From CAYPTY01 sp964413935 (GTDB taxonomy: Bacteria > Bacteroidota > Rhodothermia > Balneolales > Balneolaceae), in NCBI GenBank assembly GCA_964413935.1, contig CAYPTY010000014.1:24626-88625 (forward strand): DNA of 64,000 nucleotides, written 5' to 3'. Every line of letters starts with the position of its first letter. The stretch's first letter is position 1. Shown one piece after another: positions 42,998 to 52,305 of this stretch. The notes under the pieces are model-generated. The model did no database searches, was not told the DNA's origin, and was given only the letters and a program-made list of their open reading frames with translations. A program made the position numbers and the translations under genes.

Positions 42998-43765
42998 TTG
43001 CTGAAAATATCATCTTACAACATAAACGGAATCAGAGCTGCTCATCGAAAAGGTATTCTGGAATGGTTGGACCAATCAACTCCGGACATCCTTTGCCTTC
43101 AGGAAACCCGGGCTGAGAAAGAGCAGTTTCCGGATGAAATCCTGGATCTCGGTTATCACAAATCATTTGTAAGCGCTGAGAAAAAAGGCTACTCGGGGGT
43201 TTCTATTTTCACGAAGCAGGAGCCCCTTGCTGTTGAGGAAGGCATGAATGTGGAATGGATTGATCGTGAAGGACGCATCATCATGAACGAGTTCGATGAG
43301 TTTAAAATCTACTCCGTTTACGTGCCCAGCGGAACAACCGGCGATCACCGTCAGGATCTGAAAATGAAGTTTCTGGATGATTTCTACCAATTCGGTGAAT
43401 CTGTTCTGAATGATGAAAAACCGGCGATAATCTGCGGTGATTTCAATATCTGCCATACTGAAATCGACATTCACAATCCAAAGCAGAATAAAAACACTTC
43501 GGGGTTCCTCATCGAGGAAAGGGAGTGGGTTAGCTCTTTTCTTGAGCTGGGTTTTGTGGATGTATTCAGAGATCTGCACAAAGACGTACCGGATTTATAC
43601 AGCTGGTGGTCGTACCGGGCTCGATCCAAGGAAAAAAATAAGGGCTGGAGAATTGATTACCATTTTGCTCCACCCAAACTTGCCTCAAAGGCAAAAGAAG
43701 CGGTGATCGAAAAAGACTGGGACATGTCAGATCATGCGCCGGTGACAATCTCATACGACCTCTGA
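42998..43765 (+). CDS. xth: Exodeoxyribonuclease III
   Basis: A 255-residue AP endonuclease/exonuclease of base-excision repair. Active residues are visible in ISSYNINGIRAA, CLQETRAEKEQF, GDFNICHTEIDI and WRIDYHFAP, ending DHAPVTISYD. The only good start is TTG, directly after the tyrS stop, with a GAAGGG about 9 bases before it. The full length matches bacterial ExoIII. Confidence 0.95.
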   Translation: MLKISSYNINGIRAAHRKGILEWLDQSTPDILCLQETRAEKEQFPDEILDLGYHKSFVSAEKKGYSGVSIFTKQEPLAVEEGMNVEWIDREGRIIMNEFDEFKIYSVYVPSGTTGDHRQDLKMKFLDDFYQFGESVLNDEKPAIICGDFNICHTEIDIHNPKQNKNTSGFLIEEREWVSSFLELGFVDVFRDLHKDVPDLYSWWSYRARSKEKNKGWRIDYHFAPPKLASKAKEAVIEKDWDMSDHAPVTISYDL

Positions 43766-43847
43766 GAACGCATTTCAATTAATTTGAGTTGATGACATTC
43801 GATAAAATTGATTTATTGTTTATTGAATAATTTAATGTGCATCAATT

Positions 43848-44294
43848 ATGCCAACCCATTTTAAAGGAAACGAAGAGCAGGTCAATACGCTGAACGCTTT
43901 CATCAAGCTGATGAGGGCTTCGGAGTCCATTAACAGCAGACTGAACCGAAATCTGGCGGAGGCCGGACTTACCGTTTCCCAGTTCGGTGTGCTGGAAGCT
44001 TTGCTCCACATCGGGCCTCAAAACCAAAAGAGATTAGGTGAAAAAATCCTGAAAAGCGGGGGCAACATCACACTGGTCATCGACAATCTGGAGAAAAATA
44101 AACTGGTAACACGAAGCCCGGATCCGGCCGACCGCCGTGCGGTAATTATTCAGCTAACAAAAGAGGGTAAAAAGTACATTCAGGATTACTTCCCCAAACA
44201 TCTTTCCCGGATTATGGAAGAGTTTTCTGTGCTTTCTGAAAAAGAGAAAAATGAGCTTGCCAGAATCTGTAAAAAGCTGGGGCTTAAAGAATAA
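43848..44294 (+). CDS. MarR-family transcriptional regulator
   Basis: A 148-residue winged-helix protein with SQFGVLEALLHIGPQNQKRLGEKI in the recognition region, the wing sequence SPDPADRRAVIIQLTKEG, and the usual long terminal helices. It is closer to the MarR/YusO group. The ligand and targets are unknown. The leader (43766-43847) has an inverted pair TTCGATAAA (43797-43805) and TTTATTGAA (43819-43827) that could be its own operator, not verified. Downstream is a structured element and terminator. Confidence 0.9.
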   Translation: MPTHFKGNEEQVNTLNAFIKLMRASESINSRLNRNLAEAGLTVSQFGVLEALLHIGPQNQKRLGEKILKSGGNITLVIDNLEKNKLVTRSPDPADRRAVIIQLTKEGKKYIQDYFPKHLSRIMEEFSVLSEKEKNELARICKKLGLKE

Positions 44295-44310
44295 GCGAGC
44301 AATAATCACG

Positions 44311-44399
44311 CTCCCTTTGGGTTATGAGAGTGTTCTTAAATGAACGTGACTCCATAAATCCCTAAGGGAGTAGGCATGAAGGCCTGCTCCCTCTTTTTT
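44311..44399 (+). terminator. Structured element with alternative hairpins ending in a terminator
   Basis: A terminator stem GGGAGTAGGC (44366-44375) with GCCTGCTCCC (44382-44391, one G-T) and a T run follows the marR gene. Upstream, CTCCCTTTGGG (44311-44321) pairs with CCCTAAGGGAG (44360-44370), 10 of 11 bases, enclosing further paired segments (44322-44335 with 44342-44357). The two helices share GGGAG (44366-44370), so they cannot both form. No plus-strand gene follows, so the function is unclear. Confidence 0.65.
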
Positions 44400-44405
44400 A
44401 GATCC

Positions 44406-46460
44406 TCAAAGCTCTTCTTTTAGCTGTTCAATCTGATCCCGGATGCGCGCAGCCTCCTCAAACTCCATATTCCTAGCTGCATTCACCATGGAATCCTGAA
44501 GGTATTGAAGGAATTTCTCTTTGGAATCGAAGGTCACTTCTTTCATAGCCGGACTGGCTTTATACTGTATGCCATCTTCAGCCACTTTGATGGATTCCAG
44601 GTAATCCTGCTCGGCCTGTTTTTCTGCTTCTTTATCGAGAGCAAATCCTTTGGTTGAAATCAGAGCTGGATCTACCAGCGGTTTCAGCTCTTTTTTGATG
44701 GTAGATGGGGTAATGCCATGTTCTTTATTGTAGGCTTCCTGCATTTCCCGGCGGCGGTTGGTTTCATCAATCACCTTACGCATGCTTTCCGTAATCTTAT
44801 CCGCATAAAGGATGGCTTTACCTCCCACGTTTCTTGCTGCACGCCCCACTATCTGGAACAGGGAAGTTTCAGATCGTAAAAAGCCTTCCTTATCCGCATC
44901 CATAATGGCCACAAGACTCAATTCCGGTATATCAATGCCCTCTCTGAGCAGGTTGATCCCCACCAGCACATCGAAGTCGCCGCGACGGTATTTATATAAC
45001 ACCTCGATGCGCTCCAGAGCATTCAGTTCGCTATGCATGTAGGCTGCACTGATACCCAGATTTTTTAGATACTCACTCAGTTCTTCACTCAACCTTTTGG
45101 TAAGCGTAATACAAAGCACCCTTTCCTTTTTTGCTACCCGCTTTCGGATTTCTTCCAGGATGTCATCCACCTGATTGGCCAGCGGTCGAACTTCAATTTC
45201 GGGTTCCATCAGTCCGGTAGGACGGATAATCTGCTCAGCAAAAACCCCATCTGATTTTTCCAGCTCGTAATCGCTGGGTGTAGCGCTCACAAAAATGACC
45301 TGATTAATCAGGGTTTCCCATTCCTCAAAAGTAAGTGGCCGGTTATCCAGGGCGGAAGGAAGGCGAAAACCGTGTTCCACCAGCTCCACCTTACGTGAAC
45401 GATCTCCGCCATACATGGCGGAAATCTGTGGTATGGTCTGATGGCTTTCATCCACTACAATCAGATAGTCATCGGGGAAGTAATCCAGCAGACAGTAGGG
45501 TCGTTCTCCGGGTTTTCTTCCACTGAGGTAACGGGAGTAATTCTCAATACCGGAGCAGTAACCGATTTCCTGTATCATTTCGATGTCGAAAAGCGTTCGC
45601 TGTTCGATACGTTTGGCTTCCAGGAATTTTTCCTCATCCTTGAGCACTTCCACCCTCCAGTTCAGTTCATCCCTGATCTGCTGAATAGACTCTTCAAGTC
45701 TTGATTTGGTTGTTACATAATGCGAAGCCGGATAAACTCTGAACTCATCAACAGTCTCAATGATATTGCCGGTTTCGGTATCAAAGAGCTGCATTTTTTC
45801 AATTTCATCACCCCATTGTGTGATGCGTAGACCCTCATCGCTGTAGGCCGGATACACATCCACCACATCTCCGCGAACCCGGAAGGTTCCCCGCTTGAAT
45901 TCAAAATCGTTTCGCGCATAATGCAGATCCACAAGATCGTAGAGCATCTTGTTTCTGGGGATTTCCATTCCGGTCTTCAGACTCAGGATAAGTTTGGCGT
46001 ATTCGGATGGCGAACCAATACCGTAGATACAACTTACCGAACTCACAATGATGACATCTCTTCGTCCCGACAGCAGGGAACTAGTTGCCCGAAGACGTAG
46101 TCGCTGTATCTCATCGTTGATAGAAAGATCCTTTTCGATGTATTTGTCCTGAGAGGAAATGTAGGCTTCAGGCTGGTAGTAGTCGTAATAGGAGATGAAA
46201 AACTCGACACGGTTATCCGGGTAGAAATCAGAAAGCTCCCGGTACAGCTGGGCGGCCAGGGTTTTGTTGTGGCTCATCACCAAGGTGGGTTTTTCCACGT
46301 TTTCAATCACGCTGGCTATCGTGCGTGTTTTACCCGATCCGGTAATTCCCAGGAGGGTCTGAAATTTTTCACCATCATGAATGCCCTGAGTCAATTCTTC
46401 GATGGCTTTAGGTTGATCACCGGCTGGTTTAAATGGAGATTGAAGCTCAAATTTATGCAT
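44406..46460 (-). CDS. uvrB: Excinuclease ABC subunit B
   Basis: The 684-residue UvrB damage-verification helicase of nucleotide excision repair. It shows GITGSGKTRTIA (Walker A, about residue 40), the DYYQPEAYI beta-hairpin region, DESHQT, and the C-terminal UVR domain that contacts UvrC (FEEAARIRDQIEQL). uvrA is 8 kb away in the same window. It is divergent from tyrA. Confidence 0.97.
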   Translation of the reverse strand: MHKFELQSPFKPAGDQPKAIEELTQGIHDGEKFQTLLGITGSGKTRTIASVIENVEKPTLVMSHNKTLAAQLYRELSDFYPDNRVEFFISYYDYYQPEAYISSQDKYIEKDLSINDEIQRLRLRATSSLLSGRRDVIIVSSVSCIYGIGSPSEYAKLILSLKTGMEIPRNKMLYDLVDLHYARNDFEFKRGTFRVRGDVVDVYPAYSDEGLRITQWGDEIEKMQLFDTETGNIIETVDEFRVYPASHYVTTKSRLEESIQQIRDELNWRVEVLKDEEKFLEAKRIEQRTLFDIEMIQEIGYCSGIENYSRYLSGRKPGERPYCLLDYFPDDYLIVVDESHQTIPQISAMYGGDRSRKVELVEHGFRLPSALDNRPLTFEEWETLINQVIFVSATPSDYELEKSDGVFAEQIIRPTGLMEPEIEVRPLANQVDDILEEIRKRVAKKERVLCITLTKRLSEELSEYLKNLGISAAYMHSELNALERIEVLYKYRRGDFDVLVGINLLREGIDIPELSLVAIMDADKEGFLRSETSLFQIVGRAARNVGGKAILYADKITESMRKVIDETNRRREMQEAYNKEHGITPSTIKKELKPLVDPALISTKGFALDKEAEKQAEQDYLESIKVAEDGIQYKASPAMKEVTFDSKEKFLQYLQDSMVNAARNMEFEEAARIRDQIEQLKEEL

Positions 46461-46566
46461 TTGTCAATTTCAGGTTTTCAGGGTTCAGACACCATCCCAT
46501 AACCAAAAAAAAGTGGAATGCATTGGCGAAAAAACTATTTTATGGCCCCTTTATTACAGTAAGCCT

Positions 46567-47700
46567 ATGTCTGAACAGAACAAAGAACTTAGTGAACTCC
46601 GCCAGCGTCTGGATCAGGTGGATGAGCAGATCCTTCAGCTGCTTTCCGAGCGCAACGAAGTGATCAAGAAAGTGGTGGAAACCAAGGTCAAAAACCAACT
46701 TCCGGTTTTTGTGGCCAGCAGGGAGAATGCCAAAACGGAATCCTTCAAGCAACTGGCTTCGGAAAAAGGTATAGATCCCGACTGGGCTGAAGATTTTTTG
46801 CGTATGATCATGAGCGCATCCCGCGCCAGCCAGTCAGAGGCACAATTTCCCAGATCCACACCGGAACCCAAACACATTTTATTTGTAGGCGGGGAAGGCG
46901 GAATGGGTAAACTTTACCGCCGCATGGCCGAAACCACGGGGCATATCACCTACAGTCTGGATAAAGGAAACTGGTATAAACTGGAAGAATGGGCTGAAAA
47001 GGCCGATCTGGTTATTGTAACCGTGCCCATTAACGTAACAGAGGCGGTGATTGAACGCCTGAAGGGACGATTACGGACGGACACCATCCTGGCCGATTTC
47101 ACCAGTAATAAATCAAAACCCCTGGCTGCCATGCTGGAAAATCATGAGGGCCCGGTGATTGGCCTGCACCCCATGCATGGCCCAGATGTACATAATTTGT
47201 CGAAGCAGCTGATGGTGGTTTGTGCGGGCAGAGATGCCGAAAAAGGCAACTGGTTTGTGGAACAGTGCAGATTATGGGGGATGCGGGTAATTGAAGCAGA
47301 TCCGGAAAAGCATGACCATGTGATGCATATGGTTCAGGGACTCCGGCACTTTGTAGCCCTGCTGCATGGATCGCATATGAAGCATTTTGACCTGAAACCA
47401 TCCGACATGCTGGAGTTTTCAAGCCCCATTTACCGGGCTGAACTTATGATGACCGGTCGTATCTTTGCCCAGAGTGCTGAGTTGTATGCCGATATTGTTT
47501 TCGCCAATCAGGAGCGCCGTGATTTACTCACCTCCTTTTTTGAACATCACAGTCGCTTAGCTGAACTGGTCAAAAACGGAGATCGGGAAGGCTTTATCCG
47601 TGAGTTTGAATCAGTCACGGATTTCTTTGGCAAGTTTGCCACACAGGCTCTGCATGAAAGCTCTTATCTGATCAACCGGCTTGCTGATCGGTTTTCGTGA
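46567..47700 (+). CDS. tyrA: Bifunctional chorismate mutase / prephenate dehydrogenase (T-protein)
   Basis: A 377-residue fusion in the order found in E. coli TyrA: an AroQ chorismate mutase (residues about 8-95, LRQRLDQVDEQILQLLSERNEV in parts) followed by a prephenate dehydrogenase with FVGGEGGMGKL nucleotide motif, GLHPMHGPD and SSPIYRAELMMTGRIFAQ. It converts chorismate to 4-hydroxyphenylpyruvate for tyrosine. The start is the ATG giving MSEQNKELSEL; upstream frame is not homologous. The gamma-proteobacterial-like sequence suggests transfer. Confidence 0.94.
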   Translation: MSEQNKELSELRQRLDQVDEQILQLLSERNEVIKKVVETKVKNQLPVFVASRENAKTESFKQLASEKGIDPDWAEDFLRMIMSASRASQSEAQFPRSTPEPKHILFVGGEGGMGKLYRRMAETTGHITYSLDKGNWYKLEEWAEKADLVIVTVPINVTEAVIERLKGRLRTDTILADFTSNKSKPLAAMLENHEGPVIGLHPMHGPDVHNLSKQLMVVCAGRDAEKGNWFVEQCRLWGMRVIEADPEKHDHVMHMVQGLRHFVALLHGSHMKHFDLKPSDMLEFSSPIYRAELMMTGRIFAQSAELYADIVFANQERRDLLTSFFEHHSRLAELVKNGDREGFIREFESVTDFFGKFATQALHESSYLINRLADRFS

Positions 47701-47701
47701 A

Positions 47702-48778
47702 TTACTCCTTCACCCGGCTTAAAGCCATGGCATTCAGCAGATAACGGGGGAGATTCTTTCGGGGATCTCTCTTTTTCATATTCAGATAAATGCCCAGCGC
47801 TTTGAGCAGTGGCACCTTATGGGTTTCCACGAATTCCACCCAGGTTCCGTCGGGATCGTCGATGTAGGTAAATCGCCCGGCTGCTTCTCCCATATCAAAG
47901 CTCTTGTCCTTGTTTTCTTCCGAATCGACAGTGAAGGGGAATCCGGCTGTGGTCAGTGTTTCACCCAGATCATCCATGCCCTGCACATCCCAGCAGATGT
48001 GGATGAACCCAAGGTCGCCCCAATATCGGTCTTCAAAAACTTTCCGGGCATCCCGGTCCTTAACGGTAATCAACTCAATTTCGGTTGGGCCTAGGAGTTC
48101 CGCAAAGCCACCTTTTCTTTCCTTTGAATGCCGAAGCAGGCAGCGACGGAAAGTATGGCCATCCGCTCCTGTCAGACCATTGAAGTCATCAAATGAACCC
48201 TCCTCATCATACACCACTTCAGCATAACCCAGAATATCAGAATACAGGCTGCGTGACTTATCGATGTCGCTGACTCCGATTACTGCGCCGGCTATTCCGC
48301 CGGTGGTGAATTTTGTATTCAGGCTGTAGAAACCAAGTCCTTTAACCACATTGAAGACATTGCCATAGGGATCAGCTACAAAAAAATGCTCCTCTCCTGC
48401 CGGGTTTTGTACCACTTCGGTGAGCAGATTAGCTCCTTTATCCTTCAGGAACTGGTATGTGGCTTTAACATCCACGGACTTTACCTTGGCCGCATTGATC
48501 CCAAAATCTCCGAGCTGAATTTCGAAGTCGGGCCCAACGGGTGTCCGGCTGCGATACTGCCAGATTTCGAATCCGCCCCCGCCCTTCATATTCAGCATGA
48601 TGCGCGCGATGCGCTGATGGGCTTCTCCGCCGGTGTAAATGGTCATCTTATCAGCTGTGGCTGCATCCTCCAGCACCTTTATATCCATTCCGAAGTGATC
48701 CAGATACCATTTGGATGCCTCTTTTACATCTTTGACCCCAATTCCGATCTGTTGAATTCCTGCAATAACTGCGCTCAT
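47702..48778 (-). CDS. Double-domain VOC (glyoxalase-fold) protein
   Basis: A 358-residue protein with two vicinal-oxygen-chelate domains (about 7-135 and 160-320), each starting with a GIGV or VIGVSDIDKSRSLYSD-type strand. VOC proteins are metal enzymes such as dioxygenases, isomerases and resistance proteins; the exact metal ligands are not obvious here, and I cannot name a substrate. It converges on tyrA with one base between the stops. The opposite end faces the TlpA gene. Confidence 0.8.
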   Translation of the reverse strand: MSAVIAGIQQIGIGVKDVKEASKWYLDHFGMDIKVLEDAATADKMTIYTGGEAHQRIARIMLNMKGGGGFEIWQYRSRTPVGPDFEIQLGDFGINAAKVKSVDVKATYQFLKDKGANLLTEVVQNPAGEEHFFVADPYGNVFNVVKGLGFYSLNTKFTTGGIAGAVIGVSDIDKSRSLYSDILGYAEVVYDEEGSFDDFNGLTGADGHTFRRCLLRHSKERKGGFAELLGPTEIELITVKDRDARKVFEDRYWGDLGFIHICWDVQGMDDLGETLTTAGFPFTVDSEENKDKSFDMGEAAGRFTYIDDPDGTWVEFVETHKVPLLKALGIYLNMKKRDPRKNLPRYLLNAMALSRVKE

Positions 48779-48838
48779 GCCCGTACCTTTGTTTATGGAA
48801 AGCCCGAAAATACCACAATTCCGTAATCTTTCAACGAA

Positions 48839-49444
48839 TCAGGATTCGGCCAGTTCATTGAGGAAGTCGCGAAAGCGGTCGGTGTCGTACTGGGCCATCC
48901 CTCGTTTCTTGGAAACAATGTTTCCGTCTTTTGAAATAATGTAGGTCGTGGGCACTACGCTGCTTTCGAAGATGGCAGGGCGATAGCCCGTCTGAACATA
49001 GACGGGAAATGTGAAGCCTTTTTTATCGATGAATTTTTTCGCGGTTTCAGGTGACTCATCCAGTGAAATCATCAGGAACACGATATCCTCATTCTCAATG
49101 GATTCATACAGGGATTGAATATTCGGCATTTCAGCGATGCAGGGCGGACACCAGGTGGCCCAGAAGTTCATGAAAACCACTTTATCCCGGAAATCATTAA
49201 GGCTGAGTTTTTCACCATCCAGCGTTTGCAGCGGCATATTGTAATTTGATTTCAGGAATTCATCTTCATCCGGAGTGGTGTCCGGGCGCAGGATGCCGGT
49301 CATGAGTACACCACGCTGTAAGGTAGATATAACCGGTTTGTGTAATCCGGTGGCGTACAGCATCAGGATGATGCCCAGAAACACGGACCATTCGATTATT
49401 TCCCGCTTCCATCGGGATTTGCCGGTTTTCTTCTGATCAGACAT
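48839..49444 (-). CDS. Membrane-anchored TlpA/ResA-like thioredoxin
   Basis: A 201-residue protein with one N-terminal transmembrane segment (about residues 14-33) and a periplasmic thioredoxin fold with WATWCPPC (active cysteines at about residues 92 and 95). FPVYVQTGYRPAIF and the STSVVPTTYII-like PTTYII segment with cis-proline complete the fold. Such proteins reduce disulfides during cytochrome c maturation or protect envelope thiols. It lies 2 bases after the nitroreductase gene. Confidence 0.92.
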   Translation of the reverse strand: MSDQKKTGKSRWKREIIEWSVFLGIILMLYATGLHKPVISTLQRGVLMTGILRPDTTPDEDEFLKSNYNMPLQTLDGEKLSLNDFRDKVVFMNFWATWCPPCIAEMPNIQSLYESIENEDIVFLMISLDESPETAKKFIDKKGFTFPVYVQTGYRPAIFESSVVPTTYIISKDGNIVSKKRGMAQYDTDRFRDFLNELAES

Positions 49445-49446
49445 TC

Positions 49447-50118
49447 TCAGATAAAGGTGGACATTTGATCCAGCGACTTCTTTTCGATATCCGGTACCAT
49501 TACTTCATCAGCCGGATAGCCCACAACCAGCAGCAGGAAGGGTTTTTCATGGGAAGGCCGGCCAAGGATTTTATTCAGGAATCCCATCGGACTGGGCGTA
49601 TGCGTCAGAGAAACCAGTCCGGCATTGTGAATGGCCGTTATCAGCATACCCGTTGCTATGCCCACGGATTCTTTGACGTAATAGTGCTTTTCCTTTTCAC
49701 CCTGCTCATTGATGTTGTAAGATTGTGAAAAGATGGCAATCAGATAAGGTGCTTTTTCCAGGAATGGTTTGAGTTCATTGGTGCCAAAAGGAACCAGATC
49801 CTCCAGCCAGTCGTCGGGTGCTTTGTGATGATAGAACTCATGTTCTTCTTCCTCTGCGGCAATCCGGATCTGTTGCTTAACCTGTGGGTCGCTTACGGCC
49901 ACAAAATGCCAGGGCTGTTTATTGGCCCCATTGGGTGCGGTTCCGGCTGACATCAGGCAGTCTTCGATGATTTTTCGGGGAACTGCTTTGTCAGAAAAAT
50001 CCCGGACGGTCCGTCGTTTTTGCATTAATTCTTTAAAATCAGACGCACGCTGCATCATTTCCTCTTCCGAAAGATGGATAAGGCCGGGGTGTGGTATGAA
50101 ATTATTTTTATTACTCAT
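49447..50118 (-). CDS. Nitroreductase-family flavoprotein
   Basis: A 223-residue FMN-dependent oxidoreductase. RRTVRDFSDKAVP, the family's N-terminal motif, is at about residues 35-48, SAGTAPNGANKQPWHF follows, and IATGMLITAIHNAGL is a central helix. The start giving MSNKNNFIPH is preferred because the upstream frame (to 50160) is not family-like. The substrate could be a nitroaromatic, quinone or enone. It is probably co-transcribed with the TlpA gene downstream. Confidence 0.9.
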   Translation of the reverse strand: MSNKNNFIPHPGLIHLSEEEMMQRASDFKELMQKRRTVRDFSDKAVPRKIIEDCLMSAGTAPNGANKQPWHFVAVSDPQVKQQIRIAAEEEEHEFYHHKAPDDWLEDLVPFGTNELKPFLEKAPYLIAIFSQSYNINEQGEKEKHYYVKESVGIATGMLITAIHNAGLVSLTHTPSPMGFLNKILGRPSHEKPFLLLVVGYPADEVMVPDIEKKSLDQMSTFI

Positions 50119-50175
50119 GGCCTGAAGGTATGAAGCCTGTGTGTTGAATTGAACAAGCAAAGTATAACAAATCCC

Positions 50176-52305
50176 TCAAAGATGAGGGTTCTGCTGCATG
50201 AAGTTAAAGTAGGCAACAACCTCAGCGTATCTCTCTCGGTATCGGTCGCGAAGACGATCCTGAAGCAAGGGTTCAAGTGTTTGAGAAAAAAGGTCCGTTT
50301 CCCGTTGGTAAGCCAGGTGCCACAGGGCCGAAAGATAAATCTCGAACCAGTCTTCGTTAAATGCTGCAGGTGGAAGCAAATCCAGGTAAGCTTTTAATTT
50401 TGCATCATTCCTGAGTAGCAAGCTGCGGTTAATGCTCAGTACCTGATTGGCGGGCGTCAGTTGGAGAAAGGTTGTCGAATCCGGAAGCTGATTCAGATAT
50501 CGTCTATGGACATGTTGTTTCCAGTTCAGGGAATCCCGGCGCAGATCCAGTGTGTACCGGAACTGCCGGGTATCATCTGCGGAAATAGCATCAGTGTGTT
50601 TGTTCAGGTGCTGCCAGGCATCCGATTCCCTTCCGGCCAGCATCAGGGCATCCGCCTTCAGAATTTGATGGGTGAGCAGGCTGTCGCTTTCATCCACAAA
50701 ATCTACCACAGCGGCGTAATCACCGGTAATCAGTTTCCAGCGCAGCCATTCGGTTTGCACAAAAGCGTTTTCGGGCTGTAGCTGCAGTAACTGTTCATAG
50801 CCCCTCGCTATAGTCATCGTATCGTTGTTGGTTTGTGCAAAATTGACCCGGTCAAAGATTTCTGCAGATTCACTCAGGCTGTGGGGGCAGTTTTTCTGAA
50901 AGAGGGAAAGCCGTCCGAAAATATTTTCTGAAACCTGAAGGTCTAGCGAATCCACATAGGTGCCGTTCAGCCTGGCCGTCCACTCTTCGTACATCTGATC
51001 AAAGCTGATTGGAAAATGATCGAGGGAGGCATCCCTGTACGCTGTTTTGACATCCTCCAGCGGCAGGGTGTCCAGCATATATCGCACAAAAGAACCGGTA
51101 GTGGTATAAGAGATTCCGGCCGAAGCTCCGTAAAAACCCCAGAAACTAAAGGCGTCTCTCAGGTCTTCTTTTTCAGGAAGCGGGCGCTCTGCCGTTACGA
51201 TCTGGTCCAGAGTGGAAAGTGAAGAGGCATTTCCTGCAACTGCCGTAGCCAGCCCTTCTGTCATTCCGATACTCCAGCTGGCATTGAAGAAGTCATTTCC
51301 GAACTGCTTGGCAATTACGTGCACCAGTTCATGTTCCAGAACGTCATCCAGCTGCTGTCTGGCGATGTGAAGCTGATCCAGCTGCAACCAGACGGGAACA
51401 TAGGAGGTGAATTTTGCGCCCACCCATTCTTTTTTCTGCCATGCATCAGCGTAGAGATAAGAATGGATTTTTCTCCCTTCCGGCCAGTCAATTTCCAGCT
51501 CATTCGAGATTTCCTGAAAGTAAAATTCATGAAGGGATGCATAATAGCGTGCCTCAACCCGGGTGAAGGCCTGGGCATCGAAGAATAATTCGAAATGTTC
51601 GGTGGTGAAATGCTGTGTGAGCCTTTGCTCCAGCGTCTCATTCGGAGTGATGATATTCCAGTTATCCAGCTGGGTATAGGAGAACATCAGGCTAAGCAAT
51701 GAAAAACCAACAATGGCCTTTGCAGGCGTGTGCTTTGTAAAATCGCTGAGGTTCCAGAGCAGCAGAATCCACATCAGGCTGATACTCCGAAATAGCAGTA
51801 ATGCCGGCTGAACCAGGATCTCTTCATCGTAAATGGGGCCGGGCCATCCACCCCAGATATGATTATAGAGGTAGACCTGCGGAAAGATGGAGAGTTCGAT
51901 AAAAGGGACTATAATGCCCAACAGAATAAGCATCATCAAAAGAATTCCTCGCTGCCATCGGACAGAAAGCCCAACATCGTCTGATGCTTTGCGCATTGCA
52001 ACCGCCAGAAAAACAGCCGGAATTACAAAAAGCAGCCAGTATGCAATGCCATGAATATTGAGGCAACCGCTGAAAAGGGAATAGAACAGAGCCGGTAGCG
52101 AGAAAAGGAAGAGTTCAAAAATAACTCGAATGGCCCGGATGAATGGGGACCGCTTATGCGGTGGAAAAAACCCGGCACGCAGAAAACCAACCAGCGCAGC
52201 AATCAGTGCGAGTTCGAAATGGAAATCCCTGAGTAAGGGAACCGGTAGCAACAGGCAACCGGCAAGCAATAGCAGGATTTCATTTCGGTAGGCTTTGAAT
52301 GGCAT
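50176..52305 (-). CDS. Membrane-anchored HEXXH peptidase with helical C-terminal region
   Basis: A 709-residue protein. Residues 1-210 hold about six membrane helices. After them is a soluble domain with HELVH at 325-329 and a downstream MTEGLATAV (E350), a gluzincin zinc site like peptidase MA-type proteins. The last 280 residues are helical and repeat-like (TPR-like, e.g. GYEQLLQLQPENAFVQTEWLR). The combination is unusual and no function is known to me. It begins directly after the proline dehydrogenase stop (TAA then ATG), suggesting coupling. Confidence 0.72.
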   Translation of the reverse strand: MPFKAYRNEILLLLAGCLLLPVPLLRDFHFELALIAALVGFLRAGFFPPHKRSPFIRAIRVIFELFLFSLPALFYSLFSGCLNIHGIAYWLLFVIPAVFLAVAMRKASDDVGLSVRWQRGILLMMLILLGIIVPFIELSIFPQVYLYNHIWGGWPGPIYDEEILVQPALLLFRSISLMWILLLWNLSDFTKHTPAKAIVGFSLLSLMFSYTQLDNWNIITPNETLEQRLTQHFTTEHFELFFDAQAFTRVEARYYASLHEFYFQEISNELEIDWPEGRKIHSYLYADAWQKKEWVGAKFTSYVPVWLQLDQLHIARQQLDDVLEHELVHVIAKQFGNDFFNASWSIGMTEGLATAVAGNASSLSTLDQIVTAERPLPEKEDLRDAFSFWGFYGASAGISYTTTGSFVRYMLDTLPLEDVKTAYRDASLDHFPISFDQMYEEWTARLNGTYVDSLDLQVSENIFGRLSLFQKNCPHSLSESAEIFDRVNFAQTNNDTMTIARGYEQLLQLQPENAFVQTEWLRWKLITGDYAAVVDFVDESDSLLTHQILKADALMLAGRESDAWQHLNKHTDAISADDTRQFRYTLDLRRDSLNWKQHVHRRYLNQLPDSTTFLQLTPANQVLSINRSLLLRNDAKLKAYLDLLPPAAFNEDWFEIYLSALWHLAYQRETDLFSQTLEPLLQDRLRDRYRERYAEVVAYFNFMQQNPHL

